A stretch of 64,000 nucleotides of DNA, taken from positions 2,170,001 through 2,234,000 of the forward strand of contig NZ_PYFT01000001.1 in assembly GCF_003023845.1 (NCBI RefSeq). The letters are read 5' to 3'. The DNA comes from Adhaeribacter arboris. GTDB taxonomy: Bacteria > Bacteroidota > Bacteroidia > Cytophagales > Hymenobacteraceae. The notes beneath the pieces were generated by a model that had not been told where the DNA came from, did not search any database, and worked only from the letters and a program-made list of their open reading frames with translations. This document shows, piece by piece, positions 47,473 to 57,054 of this stretch. The position numbers and the translations under genes are program-made. Within the stretch, counting starts at the first letter, position 1. Every line of letters begins with the position of its first letter.

Positions 47473-50217
47473 ATGAGACTTCTTAAACTATTGCTGGTTC
47501 CGTTGGTAGCCTTAGTTGGCGGATGGTTTCTGTGGCACAGTTTGAAACAAGAAGAAACAATAGATTTTAACGCCGATATCCGGCCAATTATAAATACAAA
47601 ATGTATTTCTTGTCATGGCGGAGTAAAAGAAAGCTCCGGGTTTAGTTTGTTTTCGCGGGCTGATGCACTGCGCAAAACTAAATCCGGTAAACCCGCTATT
47701 GTTCCCGGTGAAGCAGATAAAAGTGAACTTATTCGACGGCTATTAGCCAAAGACGAAGACGAACGCATGCCTTACCATGGTACTCCATTGAGTCCGGAAG
47801 AAATTGCTAAAATGAAACAATGGATTAATCAGGGTGCGCCGTGGGCCGACCATTGGGCCTATATAAAACCACAAAAACCCGCTATTCCCGACGCAACGGA
47901 GTGGTCCAACCATCCGGTAGACAAGTTTATTCAGGCCCGGTGGCAACCAGATTCGCTTAGTCCGGCCGTTCCGGCCGATAAAGTTACTTTGCTTCGCCGC
48001 CTGAGTCTGGATTTAATTGGCTTACCGCCTACCCTCTCCGAAGTACGTGCTTTTGTGGCCGACACCTCTGCGGATGCCTACGAAAAGCAGGTAGACCGCT
48101 TGCTGGCCTCGCCGCATTTTGGCGAACGCTGGGCGGCTATGTGGCTTGATTTAGCGCGCTACTCCGATACGAAAGGTTACGAAAAAGACCAGTACCGCAA
48201 TATCTGGCGGTACCGCGATTACGTCATCCGGTCTTTTAACCAGGATAAACCTTTTAACCAATTTACCATTGAGCAATTAGCCGGCGATTTACTAGCAAAA
48301 CCCACCGAAGAACAACTTATTGCCACTGCTTACCACCGGAATACCGCCAATAACGACGAAGGTGGTACCGACGATGAAGAATTTCGCACCACGGCCATTC
48401 TGGACCGGGTAAGTAATACCTGGGAAGTATGGCAGGGAACTACCATGGGCTGCGTGCAATGCCACAGTCATCCTTACGATCCTATCCGGCACGAGGAGTT
48501 CTACGAATCCATGGCTTTCTTTAATAATACGCACGACGAAGACGTACCCGGTGAATACCCAAATTTAAATAAATATACGCCCGAAAACGAATTACAAATA
48601 AAACAAGTAAAGGCTTGGTTACAGCAGCAGTTACCCGCCGAAGTTGCCGCTAGTAAAATAAAAACCTTAGATAATCTTCTTAATTTTACCGAGCCTAAGA
48701 TTCATCCGCACTCTTTCGACCAGCTCACTAATGCCGCTCTGGCCGATGGCAAATTTTTAGGTGGCGGGCACAGAGGTTATGCCCGTTTAAAAAACGTTAA
48801 TTTAACTGGTAAAGCTAATTTAATACTAAGCATTGGCTCCTCACAAAATACGGGCACTCTAACCATCCGGAAAAATAAAGTAGACGGGGAAATAATTGGT
48901 ACTTACAAAAATAAATTTACCGGGGGCGGTGGCTCCACCCAGCGGGAAATTATTCCTTTAAAACCTACTAGTGGTTTTCACGATTTGTATTTTGTTTTTG
49001 AGAACGCTGCTCAATCTAACCCGGAAGATTATGTGTGCCAATTAGATTGGATTTTATTTTTAGAATCATTACCGGGTATAGACAAATCTGATTATCCGGA
49101 AGTAGAAAAAAAATTAGTCTCGTTACTGAACTCCGAGACGGAGCAAATACCAGTGTTCTACGAAAACCCGGCTGATTTCCGGCGTAAAAATGTTGTTTTT
49201 ATCAGAGGTAATTGGCTAACCAAAGGCAAGGAAGTGCATCCTACTACGCCGCGGTTTTTACCTAACTTTAATAAATATCCTAAAAATCGCTTAGGATTAG
49301 CTCAATGGCTAGTAAGTGAAGAAAATCCGCTCACTGCCCGAGTAACCGTTAACCGTTTTTGGGAACAATTATTCGGGACAGGCCTGGTAGAAAGTTTAGA
49401 AGACTTTGGCTCCCAAGGCAGCAAACCCTCCCACCCCGAACTGCTCGACTGGCTGGCCCTTCATTTTCAGCACGAACAAGGCTGGCAAGTAAAAAAATTA
49501 TTAAAGTTGTTGGTGCTCTCTAAAACTTACCAGCAAAGCTCAAAAACAAATAAAACACTTTTAAGTAAAGATCCCGTTAATCGATTGTTGGCCCGCGGCC
49601 CACGGGTGCGGCTTACCGCGGAACAAATACGGGATCAAGCCTTGGCTACCGGTGGTTTACTTAGCCGGAAAATGTACGGTAAAAGCGTAATGCCGCCTCA
49701 GCCCGAAGGCGTTTGGCAAGTAGTTTATAGTGGCATGGAATGGAAAACCAGTCCTGAGGAAGATGCTTACCGGCGGGCTATTTACACCTTCTGGCGGCGT
49801 TCCAGCCCCTATCCTTCTTTACTTACTTTTGATGCCGCCGGTCGGGAAGTTTGCGTTTCCCGGCGTATTCGGACGAACACCCCCTTACAAGCCTTAGTTA
49901 CTTTAAACGACACGGTTTACTTAACTGCTGCCCGCGGCTTAGCCAGTCAAATGCAGCAAGCCGGAGCTACTCCTACGGATAAGATTAAAGCCGGATACTA
50001 TCGGGCTTTGTTCAAATATCCTGATACCCGAACCTTAAAAATATTAACGAATTTATATCAGCAAACCGAACAGCATTATGCGCAACGCCCAAAAGAGTTA
50101 ACTAAATTTTTAGGAAAGAAGAATGTAGCTACTCTCCCTAATGCCCAAAGTTTAGCCGCCTTAACGGTGGTAAGTAATGCCATTCTTAATCTGGATGAAT
50201 ATATAACGAAGGAATGA
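47473..50217 (+). CDS. PSD1-type protein: cytochrome-c-like domain with DUF1549 and DUF1553
   Basis: 914 residues. A membrane/signal segment (about 1-24) is followed by a planctomycete-type cytochrome c domain with CISCHG near residue 43-48 and [16 protein letters not shown] at its end. DUF1549 then shows [39 protein letters not shown] and a second haem-like [12 protein letters not shown] central jelly-roll-like insert carries [13 protein letters not shown]1553 ends the protein ([20 protein letters not shown]...[16 protein letters not shown]). The biochemical role of PSD1 proteins is not established; they are common in Planctomycetes and Bacteroidota and nearly always pair with DUF1501, as here. 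Probably periplasmic. Confidence 0.92.
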   Translation: MRLLKLLLVPLVALVGGWFLWHSLKQEETIDFNADIRPIINTKCISCHGGVKESSGFSLFSRADALRKTKSGKPAIVPGEADKSELIRRLLAKDEDERMPYHGTPLSPEEIAKMKQWINQGAPWADHWAYIKPQKPAIPDATEWSNHPVDKFIQARWQPDSLSPAVPADKVTLLRRLSLDLIGLPPTLSEVRAFVADTSADAYEKQVDRLLASPHFGERWAAMWLDLARYSDTKGYEKDQYRNIWRYRDYVIRSFNQDKPFNQFTIEQLAGDLLAKPTEEQLIATAYHRNTANNDEGGTDDEEFRTTAILDRVSNTWEVWQGTTMGCVQCHSHPYDPIRHEEFYESMAFFNNTHDEDVPGEYPNLNKYTPENELQIKQVKAWLQQQLPAEVAASKIKTLDNLLNFTEPKIHPHSFDQLTNAALADGKFLGGGHRGYARLKNVNLTGKANLILSIGSSQNTGTLTIRKNKVDGEIIGTYKNKFTGGGGSTQREIIPLKPTSGFHDLYFVFENAAQSNPEDYVCQLDWILFLESLPGIDKSDYPEVEKKLVSLLNSETEQIPVFYENPADFRRKNVVFIRGNWLTKGKEVHPTTPRFLPNFNKYPKNRLGLAQWLVSEENPLTARVTVNRFWEQLFGTGLVESLEDFGSQGSKPSHPELLDWLALHFQHEQGWQVKKLLKLLVLSKTYQQSSKTNKTLLSKDPVNRLLARGPRVRLTAEQIRDQALATGGLLSRKMYGKSVMPPQPEGVWQVVYSGMEWKTSPEEDAYRRAIYTFWRRSSPYPSLLTFDAAGREVCVSRRIRTNTPLQALVTLNDTVYLTAARGLASQMQQAGATPTDKIKAGYYRALFKYPDTRTLKILTNLYQQTEQHYAQRPKELTKFLGKKNVATLPNAQSLAALTVVSNAILNLDEYITKE

Positions 50218-50380
50218 AGTTCGAGGTAATTGTGTCGGTATTATCAGTTCAAAATGCATATTTTGACATAATTAACCTTGATCTGTTAATATAAAGGAGT
50301 AAAAATTAATAAAAGCTTTTTGCCTTCTGCTTCCTGCTTCAATCGGAAAAATGAAAGGTAAAAATTAAAATAAAGCAGCT

Positions 50381-51877
50381 ATGAATCTTTTTGAAGAAGC
50401 TCTTTTCCGGCAAACCGAGTACTTTACTCGCCGGCACTTTCTGCGGCAATGCACTACCGGATTGGGCGCCATGGCTTTATCGTCGTTGTTGGGTTGCTCG
50501 GATCGGGATAGTAATACTAGTACTGCCAACACGAGTGGCATTCTCCGCGATTTATCTAAGCCCTTTGCGCCCTTAGCTCCTCATTTTGCACCTAAGGCAA
50601 AAGCGGTAATTTTTCTGCATATGGCAGGAGCTCCTTCGCAATTAGAGCTGTTTGATTACAAACCGGTGCTGCATAAGCTAGATGGTCAGGATTGTCCGCC
50701 TTCGTTGCTTGAAGGTAAAAAGTTTGCTTTTATTAAAGGTGTTCCTAAAATGCTGGGGCCGCAGGCTCAGTTTAAACAGCACGGACAATCGGGCGCGTGG
50801 GTTTCCCAGCATTTACCGCATTTCTCTAAAATGGTCGACAAAGTTTCCTTCCTGAAAGCCATGCACACCGATCAATTTAACCATGCTCCAGCCCAATTAT
50901 TAATGCAAACGGGCAATGCTCGTTTAGGCCGCCCCAGCATGGGTGCATGGGTAACCTATGGTTTAGGCTCGGAAAATGAAAACTTACCCGGATTTATGGT
51001 GCTGCTTTCAGGGGGTAAAGCGCCGGATGCCGGCAAGGCTGGTTTTGGCAGTGGTTTCTTACCCACTGTTTATCAAGGAGTAGAATGTCGCCAGAAAGGG
51101 GAACCAGTCTTATATGTTTCAGATCCGGAAGGTATGAGCCGGGATTTACGCAAACAATCCATTTCGGCCATTAATGAGATAAACAAACTACACTACGAAG
51201 AAACAAAAGATCCGGAAATTATTTCCCGGATTTCTCAATACGAAATGGCTTTTAAGATGCAGGTATCGGTACCCGATGTAATGGATATTTCCCGGGAGCC
51301 GGCCAGTGTACACGCCATGTACGGGACCGAACCTGGAAAAGCTTCTTTTGCGAATAACTGTTTGCTAGCCCGGCGGCTGGTAGAGCGAGGAGTTAGGTTT
51401 GTTCAGTTATTCGACTGGGGCTGGGATTCACACGGCAATGATCCTACCAATGCTCTCGACAAAGGTTTCGGTAATTTGTGTCATACTATTGATAAACCGG
51501 TTTCTGCCTTATTGCAGGATTTAAAAATGCGGGGTTTACTGGAGGAAACCTTAGTGGTTTGGGGAGCCGAGTTTGGCCGAACCCCCATGCAGGAAAACCG
51601 CGAAGGCAAACAAATGGAATTTAAAGGCCGTGACCACCACACCGAAGCTTTTACCGTTTGGCTGGCCGGGGGCGGCATTAAACAAGGATATACCCACGGC
51701 GAAACCGACGAAATTGGTTACTACGGCATCAAAGGTCGGACGGATATTTTCGATTTACAAGCTACTATTTTGCATCAGTTGGGCATGGACCACGAAAAAC
51801 TTACTTATGCTTTCCAAGGACGTAATTTCCGGTTGACCGATGTACACGGAAAGGTAATTACTCCCATAATTGCTTAA
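50381..51877 (+). CDS. DUF1501 (sulfatase-like) protein with Tat signal
   Basis: 498 residues. The N-terminus carries a twin-arginine signal, RRHFLRQCTTGLGAMALSS (about 18-36), and a lipobox-like LLGC just after. The alkaline-phosphatase-like fold is seen in AKAVIFLHMAGAPSQLELFD (about 73-92), VRFVQLFDWGWDSHGNDPTN and VVWGAEFGRTPMQENREGKQ then GRDHHTEAF near 395-430. These positions correspond to metal ligands of that superfamily, but the real substrate is unknown. It lies 163 nt after the PSD1 gene; the pair travels together in many genomes, so they probably work on one exported substrate. Confidence 0.92.
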   Translation: MNLFEEALFRQTEYFTRRHFLRQCTTGLGAMALSSLLGCSDRDSNTSTANTSGILRDLSKPFAPLAPHFAPKAKAVIFLHMAGAPSQLELFDYKPVLHKLDGQDCPPSLLEGKKFAFIKGVPKMLGPQAQFKQHGQSGAWVSQHLPHFSKMVDKVSFLKAMHTDQFNHAPAQLLMQTGNARLGRPSMGAWVTYGLGSENENLPGFMVLLSGGKAPDAGKAGFGSGFLPTVYQGVECRQKGEPVLYVSDPEGMSRDLRKQSISAINEINKLHYEETKDPEIISRISQYEMAFKMQVSVPDVMDISREPASVHAMYGTEPGKASFANNCLLARRLVERGVRFVQLFDWGWDSHGNDPTNALDKGFGNLCHTIDKPVSALLQDLKMRGLLEETLVVWGAEFGRTPMQENREGKQMEFKGRDHHTEAFTVWLAGGGIKQGYTHGETDEIGYYGIKGRTDIFDLQATILHQLGMDHEKLTYAFQGRNFRLTDVHGKVITPIIA

Positions 51878-51901
51878 ACTTATTGTAGTAAAACAATTAG
51901 C

Positions 51902-52303
51902 ATGAATATTTCAGCTTCCATCAAAAATAGTTACCAAGCCAACAAGGTAAGTGTTGTTACCAATGGCAACGTAAAAGAAATTCAAATACCAGGTAAAACA
52001 GAAGGCTATGGTTCATCGGTTAACGGCGGTGAATTGCTTTTTTTATCCTTGGCAACTTGTTTTTGCAATGATGTATACCGGGAAGCTGCTCGTAAAAAAA
52101 TAACTATTGAATCGGTGGAAGTAACTGTTGCGGGCGAGTTTGGTAAAGAGGGAGAGCCGGCTGCTACTATCACCTACGAAGTAAAAGTACAGTCAACCTC
52201 CCATTCTTCCCAAGAAATTACAACTCTTATTCAAGAGGTAGACCAAGTAGCCGAAGTTCATAATACCTTAAGAAAAGGCGTGCGAGTAACTTTGATAGAG
52301 TAA
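51902..52303 (+). CDS. OsmC/Ohr family protein
   Basis: 133 residues. VNGGELLFLSLATCFCNDVY (about 40-59) contains the OsmC helix with its first redox Cys (ATC) plus a second one two residues later. The C-terminal part (HNTLRKGVRVTL) lacks a clear second conserved Cys, so it is better called OsmC-like than Ohr. Members reduce organic hydroperoxides or act as thiol enzymes. It begins 24 nt after the DUF1501 stop and is probably in the same transcript, which is an uncommon partner for PSD1/DUF1501. Confidence 0.85.
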   Translation: MNISASIKNSYQANKVSVVTNGNVKEIQIPGKTEGYGSSVNGGELLFLSLATCFCNDVYREAARKKITIESVEVTVAGEFGKEGEPAATITYEVKVQSTSHSSQEITTLIQEVDQVAEVHNTLRKGVRVTLIE

Positions 52304-52437
52304 GGCCGGCAAAATATTTCTCTTATATCTGAGTTAGTTTAATTACTTATTTAATCCTCAGCCGAAATTTACTACTCCAAGAGTAATAGGTATTCAAAGA
52401 AAATCACAGGTAAATTTTTCGATGATTTAGCTTAATT

Positions 52438-53397
52438 TTATCTATTTTTCTGCTGCAACTGAGTTTGTATTTGCTGTCGTAATTCTTCAGATTTATTTTG
52501 AGCTTCATTCAGAGGCAAACCAAGTGGCAAACCTGGCCGTTTATGCTTGGTTTCAGTGAGCCAGGCATCCCGCATTAAATTCTGGCGTTCGGTAACTAAT
52601 TTCAAATATTGAGATGCATCCGGCACGTGCTTTAAATTTGGTAATATTCCTGGTGAGTTAGCCACTTCCTTATAGCCCAGATACACTAAAACTTGGCGAG
52701 CCATAATCCAGTGCCCGGTTTCACTGGGATGGATGCCATCTTGGCCTAAAGCGAAACCATCTAACCCAAACGTAGCATCTACAGCGCGGTGAGCCCGCAA
52801 GTACTTTTGCATGGGATAATGAATATCAATCACCTCCCATTTTGAAGTAGATCTTTGCCTTAATAACCAATCGGCGTACTTATCCAGAACGGCGGTGTAA
52901 CCCAAGCTTTTTCCTTTTTGTTCATCGTAATCTGGTGGGGTTAGATGAATAATTTTTGCTCCGGTTTTTACTACTTCCTGATGCAGCCAGTTAATCCCTT
53001 CTTTAAATTTGGCAAAACGGTTTTCGTCGAAAGGTAAGTAAATTCCATCATTCATACCGTAGCAGGCAAATACCAGTTCGGGTTTAGTTTTGGCCAAAAC
53101 TCGTTCTAGTCTTTCGTGCAAATCGGGTCGCGGAAAACTACCTCCCGCGTGGCCTTCTTCCGAAAGTCCCGAAACCGTTTCGCTGGACAAGCCAGCATTA
53201 ATAAATTCTATTTGCCGATTAGGATCCTGCGCCGTAATATAAGCTTCTATATCGTTCACATAAATGCCTGCCCAAGTAATGCTATTACCTAAAAACAAAA
53301 TACGTTTAACATTAGGAGCAATCTTTTGCGCAAAAACAGTAATCGATAGAAGCTGAATAACTAGTATTAAAAAACCATAACGCAGGCTCTTGTTCAT
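52438..53397 (-). CDS. Secreted SGNH/GDSL hydrolase
   Basis: 319 residues with a signal peptide (about 1-24). The SGNH blocks are readable: ILFLGNSITWAG (about 34-45; block I, with Ser after GN), INAGLSSETVSG (block II), FACYGMNDGIY (about 109-119; block III, Asn) and GQDGIHPSETGHWIMA (about 213-228; block V, Asp-x-x-His). It is probably an esterase or carbohydrate deacetylase in the periplasm or outside the cell; the substrate is not predictable. Transcribed convergently with the OsmC gene. Confidence 0.9.
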   Translation of the reverse strand: MNKSLRYGFLILVIQLLSITVFAQKIAPNVKRILFLGNSITWAGIYVNDIEAYITAQDPNRQIEFINAGLSSETVSGLSEEGHAGGSFPRPDLHERLERVLAKTKPELVFACYGMNDGIYLPFDENRFAKFKEGINWLHQEVVKTGAKIIHLTPPDYDEQKGKSLGYTAVLDKYADWLLRQRSTSKWEVIDIHYPMQKYLRAHRAVDATFGLDGFALGQDGIHPSETGHWIMARQVLVYLGYKEVANSPGILPNLKHVPDASQYLKLVTERQNLMRDAWLTETKHKRPGLPLGLPLNEAQNKSEELRQQIQTQLQQKNR

Positions 53398-53564
53398 GCT
53401 AGTAGATTTAAGCTTTCGATGTTAATAGGGGATATAAAAATTAATAAGAAGGTTAATACTTTATAGAAAAGGAATTTAACAAAGTCAGCAGGTAAGAAAT
53501 AAGCTTGAAACCAGCCTTATCCCTAAAACTAAAACTTCTAAAATATTTAGAAAAAGAAAGGCAA

Positions 53565-53702
53565 CTAACAGTAACTGCTTACATCTTCGTCGTCTAAATC
53601 GATATTTAAATTATCCTCACTATTATAAGTATTTAGGTATAAATAAGCAGCTGTACCTAACAGTAATAAGGTAATAAAAAGAGCAGTGGCTGATTTATTC
53701 AT
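53565..53702 (-). CDS. 45-aa single-pass membrane microprotein
   Basis: An ATG-TAG frame of 45 residues, too short for usual gene finders. Start MNKSATALFITLLLLGTAAY gives one hydrophobic helix (about 5-23), followed by a short polar linker and an acidic tail (DLDDEDVSSYC). The composition (one helix, then acidic end) is protein-like, not random AT-rich translation. There is no SD, as usual here. It lies between the SGNH hydrolase gene and tmRNA, on the same strand as both. No family recognised. Confidence 0.5.
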   Translation of the reverse strand: MNKSATALFITLLLLGTAAYLYLNTYNSEDNLNIDLDDEDVSSYC

Positions 53703-53884
53703 ATTTATATAATTTTAAACAGTACTACAAAACAAAACCTTAGAACTACAAGACCTAGTTTCTATCACCAACAAAGGTAGTCAAAGTTTAGTTATACCAT
53801 AAACATATAATATATCTGGAAATTACCTAACTATAACCCGTATTGTTATTTATGTTTTCATCTTTTGGTAGGTTGTAAATGCAT

Positions 53885-53920
53885 AAAAAAAGCTCTGTAA
53901 CTAATCAGTTACAGAGCTTT
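53885..53920 (-). terminator. Terminator of tmRNA
   Basis: AAAGCTCTGTAACT and AGTTACAGAGCTTT form a 14-bp stem with a 4-nt loop; on the minus strand it ends in a T run. It lies 11 nt beyond the tmRNA 3' end. Confidence 0.9.
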
Positions 53921-53930
53921 CATAACGTTG

Positions 53931-54298
53931 TGGAGCTGCAGGGATTCGAACCCTGGTCCAGACAAGGAAACCGTCGAGCTTTCTACATGCTTAGTTGCCG
54001 TTGGTTTTTCGAGTACGTTTAGGTCGGCACCAGACCTGTGAACGTACCTTAGATACTTTAGCTTCGCTTGGGTGCCGTACCTTCACCCTTGCTATCCATT
54101 CATTTCGATGCCCCGTACTCAACCGCGGAACGGAGAAGCAGTTGCGGGACAATGGCTATCGCTTAATACCTAGATTAAGCAGCCATGGCGTAGTTAGTCT
54201 CGCCGATTATTGTTTGAACGCTTTTTTAACAGGAGACTCGCTCAACTCCCGACATGCTTACCCGCAGCCTGCACAAGCTGTCAATTCCAGTCAGCCCC
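53931..54298 (-). ncRNA. ssrA: Transfer-messenger RNA
   Basis: About 368 nt on the minus strand. The 5' end GGGGCTGACTGGAATTGACA and the 3' end GGTTCGAATCCCTGCAGCTC form the tRNA-like part; acceptor GGGGCTG pairs with CAGCTCC, and CCA is not encoded. The tag reading frame is GGC GAG ACT AAC TAC GCC ATG GCT GCT TAA, giving GETNYAMAA (plus the tRNA alanine). tmRNA frees stalled ribosomes and marks the chain for ClpXP, both of whose subunits are encoded in this window. Most tags end in LAA; here it is MAA. Confidence 0.94.
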
Positions 54299-54491
54299 AA
54301 TTTGCGGATTCAAAATAATAAACAGTTTTAACTTTTAAAAAATTCCTTTCTAAACCGCTCTGCAAACATACAAATTAAATGAATAAAGCCAGTGGGCAGA
54401 TAAATAATTTACGGAAAGAAAACACGGCCATGCGCCATTTTATAAAAACCGAATTCTAATTAAACCGGAAGGTAGTTTTCAAGAAAACCAT

Positions 54492-54523
54492 AAAAAAAGC
54501 TCTTCTAAAAGTAGAAGAGCTTT
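54492..54523 (-). terminator. Terminator of the low-complexity protein gene
   Basis: AAAGCTCTTCTA and TAGAAGAGCTTT form a 12-bp stem with a 4-nt loop, followed by T residues on the minus strand, 24 nt past the stop codon. Confidence 0.85.
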
Positions 54524-54546
54524 CAAAAGTTAAGATTAAATTTTAA

Positions 54547-56190
54547 TTATTCCTCATCATAACTGGTATGGCGCGCCCGGCCTTCGTAGCCGCCCCGGTT
54601 ACCCTGATAAGAAGAATTATACTGTTCATCATCCCATTGGTTTCTTGGTCCTCTGCCAGAAGAAGCACCGTACCCGCTTTGTCCTTGGTAGCGGCTGCGT
54701 TGTTCGTATGTATCATTATTGCGGTAGTTTCCGCCTTGAGATGAATTTCCGTAATTACCGCGGCCATAATCTTCGTCTCGGTCGTACTGCGATGAACCAC
54801 CATAACCCGATCCACTGCCATAGCCTCTATTCTGATCTCGGTACGATTCCCGGGAACGGTTCTCATCCTGGTTTCCTTGTCCGCTGCCATAACTCGGCGA
54901 ACCATAACCGGTTCCGTAAGAGCCGCCTCTTTCATTGCGCGGTGAGCGGTATTCGTCGTTGTAGGAACCACCTTGCGAACCGTAACCTCCTTGCTGGTTA
55001 TAACCACCTTGCCGCTCCTGCTGGTTGCCATAGCCTCTTTGGTTACCATAATCGTTATTAGAACTATAAGAAGAACCTAACCGATCAGAAGACCCATGTT
55101 GCCAGGATTGATTGTTTGGCTGATTACGGTGTTGCTGGTCGTTATAGTTGCCGTAGTGTCTGTTTTGCTGATCCCACTGCGAGGAATTATCGTAACCTCC
55201 CTGGCCACGATAATCATCTTGCGAACGGAAACGTGATTGCTGATTCCAATCTGGCTGATTACCTTGCTGGCTTCGTTGCTGATTATACGGTTGCTGCTGA
55301 TTGTAGCCACTATTCCGCATATCATGTCCGCCGTAACTACCTTGATAGCCCCCATGCGAATGATTATTATACTCGCCACCTTCCTGCAAACCATAGCCAC
55401 CTCTTGTAGCAGACGGATAGCCGCTATTATTATCGTCGTGGGAGCGCTGATTGCCGTAGCCACCCTGGAAACCACCCTGCTGACCATAACCCGCGTATCC
55501 TTGATTGGCTGGCTGGCTGTATTGATCTCTTAATCCTTGCTGACCATAGTCATTACCACCGCCGCTAAAGTCCTGTTGGTGGCCGTAGCTGCCGCCCTGA
55601 TTTCCCCAACTGCCTCTTTGTTGAGTGCCGTAATTATCAAAATCCGATTCCCTGTGACCACCCCAGTTTTGCTGGCGTACCTGGTTATTATTGTTAAAAT
55701 CTTGATTGTTCTGATTATTATTCTGGTCCCCAAACTGATTTTGCTGGGTTTCGGATTGCGTTTTATTTTGGTCAGTAGCGCTGGATTTATCTCCGGCTGA
55801 ATGTAAATCATTTTTAACATCTTTATTTCCGGAAGCTACTGCACTGCTAGTTTTATTCGTATTTTTAGTCGCAGCTTTATTCTTATTGTCGGTACTTGCA
55901 TCTGTTTTAGCCGCAACCGGATTAGTTTTAACACTCGATTTTTTTGTAGCATCTCCCAGCTCGGATTTACTTTCTACTCTTTTACCAAAAAGACCTTCTG
56001 ATTCCTTTTTATCTTCTTTGCCTTTATTTTCCTGGTTATTGGGAGCACTAGCTCCTAATCCACCAGCAATATTATCCGATTTGTTCTGGTTAGTAGTACC
56101 ACTTGCATTAATAGACGCATTTGTTGCACCAGCACTAAGATTATTTTTTTGATCTTCCGTCTGATTTTTTTGTTCGTTTTCCATTTTCAT
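54547..56190 (-). CDS. Prion-like, FUS-like low-complexity protein (G/Y/Q/N/S-rich with RGG motifs)
   Basis: 547 residues with no recognisable folded domain, signal peptide or membrane helix and no cysteine. Residues ~1-145 are polar and Lys/Asn/Thr/Ser/Ala-rich (an EGLFGKRVESK patch near 65-75 is the only less repetitive part). Residues ~146-172 are a Gln/Asn tract. Residues ~173-547 consist of Gly, Tyr, Gln, Asn, Ser, Arg and Asp with almost no Ile, Leu, Val or Met. Short motifs recur: GYGQQGG, SYG, RGGYG, RGGSYG and YGSGSGYGG. This composition resembles the disordered domains of eukaryotic FUS/EWS and GRPs, which phase-separate and bind RNA. The gene is monocistronic with its own terminator; a cold-shock RNA chaperone gene lies divergently next to it. 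Real coding is supported by a full uninterrupted frame. Function unknown. Confidence 0.85.
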   Translation of the reverse strand: MKMENEQKNQTEDQKNNLSAGATNASINASGTTNQNKSDNIAGGLGASAPNNQENKGKEDKKESEGLFGKRVESKSELGDATKKSSVKTNPVAAKTDASTDNKNKAATKNTNKTSSAVASGNKDVKNDLHSAGDKSSATDQNKTQSETQQNQFGDQNNNQNNQDFNNNNQVRQQNWGGHRESDFDNYGTQQRGSWGNQGGSYGHQQDFSGGGNDYGQQGLRDQYSQPANQGYAGYGQQGGFQGGYGNQRSHDDNNSGYPSATRGGYGLQEGGEYNNHSHGGYQGSYGGHDMRNSGYNQQQPYNQQRSQQGNQPDWNQQSRFRSQDDYRGQGGYDNSSQWDQQNRHYGNYNDQQHRNQPNNQSWQHGSSDRLGSSYSSNNDYGNQRGYGNQQERQGGYNQQGGYGSQGGSYNDEYRSPRNERGGSYGTGYGSPSYGSGQGNQDENRSRESYRDQNRGYGSGSGYGGSSQYDRDEDYGRGNYGNSSQGGNYRNNDTYEQRSRYQGQSGYGASSGRGPRNQWDDEQYNSSYQGNRGGYEGRARHTSYDEE

Positions 56191-56786
56191 TCTGGTTTTA
56201 GTTGAAAGAAAAATTCAGGCAAACAGCTATTTTACCGGTTAAAAAAAGTTTTAAAAATTTCTTTCTTTACCATTACTGTTGGCTATAGTATTCTATCCGT
56301 GACACTTCTGCTATACGAAGTCTTTTTTAGGTATGTTTTGATTAATCAATAGCCAGACAAAGAGATAAATAATTAACCATACAAAATCTTTAGCTTTTAG
56401 AAACCAGTTCGTTACATATCTATTACTTCTGTTAGGAGATATAAATAGAAATAGCCGATTTATTAAATAAATATTAATTCAAGGGTTCAAAAAAGATAAA
56501 GGATTTTGATACTTACTTTTTAAATCCTTCTATAGAAATTAATTTAATAAAGTATCAATTCGTGCTTTTTAATTCTATAAGCCCGGTATTATTATCAAAA
56601 TTGGGTATTGGAAATGCGAAAAGATTTAAAATGGTCTTTTTACAATTTTTTTAAAATTTTGGTGCTAGATTATAATAAATTAGTATTTTAGTGCCATAAA
56701 ATATACCGAGGAATTATTTTTTATTGAAGATTCCGAAAAAAATGGAGTGTACTATTCTAAATAGATTAAATATTAAATTAAATTTC
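56191..56786. other. AT-rich divergent intergenic region
   Basis: About 600 bp between the low-complexity protein gene and the cold-shock gene, very AT-rich. Apart from the csp -7 element at its end, nothing recognisable was seen. It should hold the promoter of the low-complexity gene and any long cold-shock leader. Confidence 0.45.
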
Positions 56787-56794
56787 TATCTTTG
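56787..56794 (+). promoter_or_regulatory. -7 element of the cold-shock gene
   Basis: TATCTTTG is a perfect TAnnTTTG match 26 nt before the ATG. No TTTG is found at the -33 distance, so this is a partial promoter. The implied leader is short, unlike the long leader of E. coli cspA. Confidence 0.5.
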
Positions 56795-56820
56795 TATTAA
56801 TTATTAATTTCACATTTTTT

Positions 56821-57012
56821 ATGAAAACAGGTAAAGTAAAATTTTTTAATGAATCTAAAGGATTCGGTTTCATTGTTTCAGATGATAATAGCCAAGACAT
56901 TTTCGTTCATCAGAGCGGTCTGGTTCATGAGATTCGGGAAAATGACCGGGTTTCTTTTGAAGTAACCGAAGGAAAAAAAGGTTTGAATGCAGTTAATGTA
57001 GAGAGAATCTAA
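56821..57012 (+). CDS. Cold-shock domain RNA/DNA-binding protein
   Basis: 63 residues, a single cold-shock domain. RNP1 is KGFGFIV (about 13-19) and RNP2 is DIFVHQ (about 26-31); the N-terminal MKTGKVKFFNESKG is the family start. It binds single-stranded nucleic acids and melts RNA structure, at low temperature or in stress. The length is slightly under the common 64-70. Monocistronic with a strong terminator, and divergent from the low-complexity protein gene. Confidence 0.95.
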   Translation: MKTGKVKFFNESKGFGFIVSDDNSQDIFVHQSGLVHEIRENDRVSFEVTEGKKGLNAVNVERI

Positions 57013-57054
57013 CTAAAAAAATATATTGCCATTAGGCATCGTATTATTTTGATT

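Noticed and set aside
54645-55820. Long antisense and alternative-frame ORFs (up to 168 codons) over the low-complexity gene
   Set aside because: The biased G/Y/Q/N codon use suppresses stops in other frames; their translations are low-complexity noise without start context or conservation signs.
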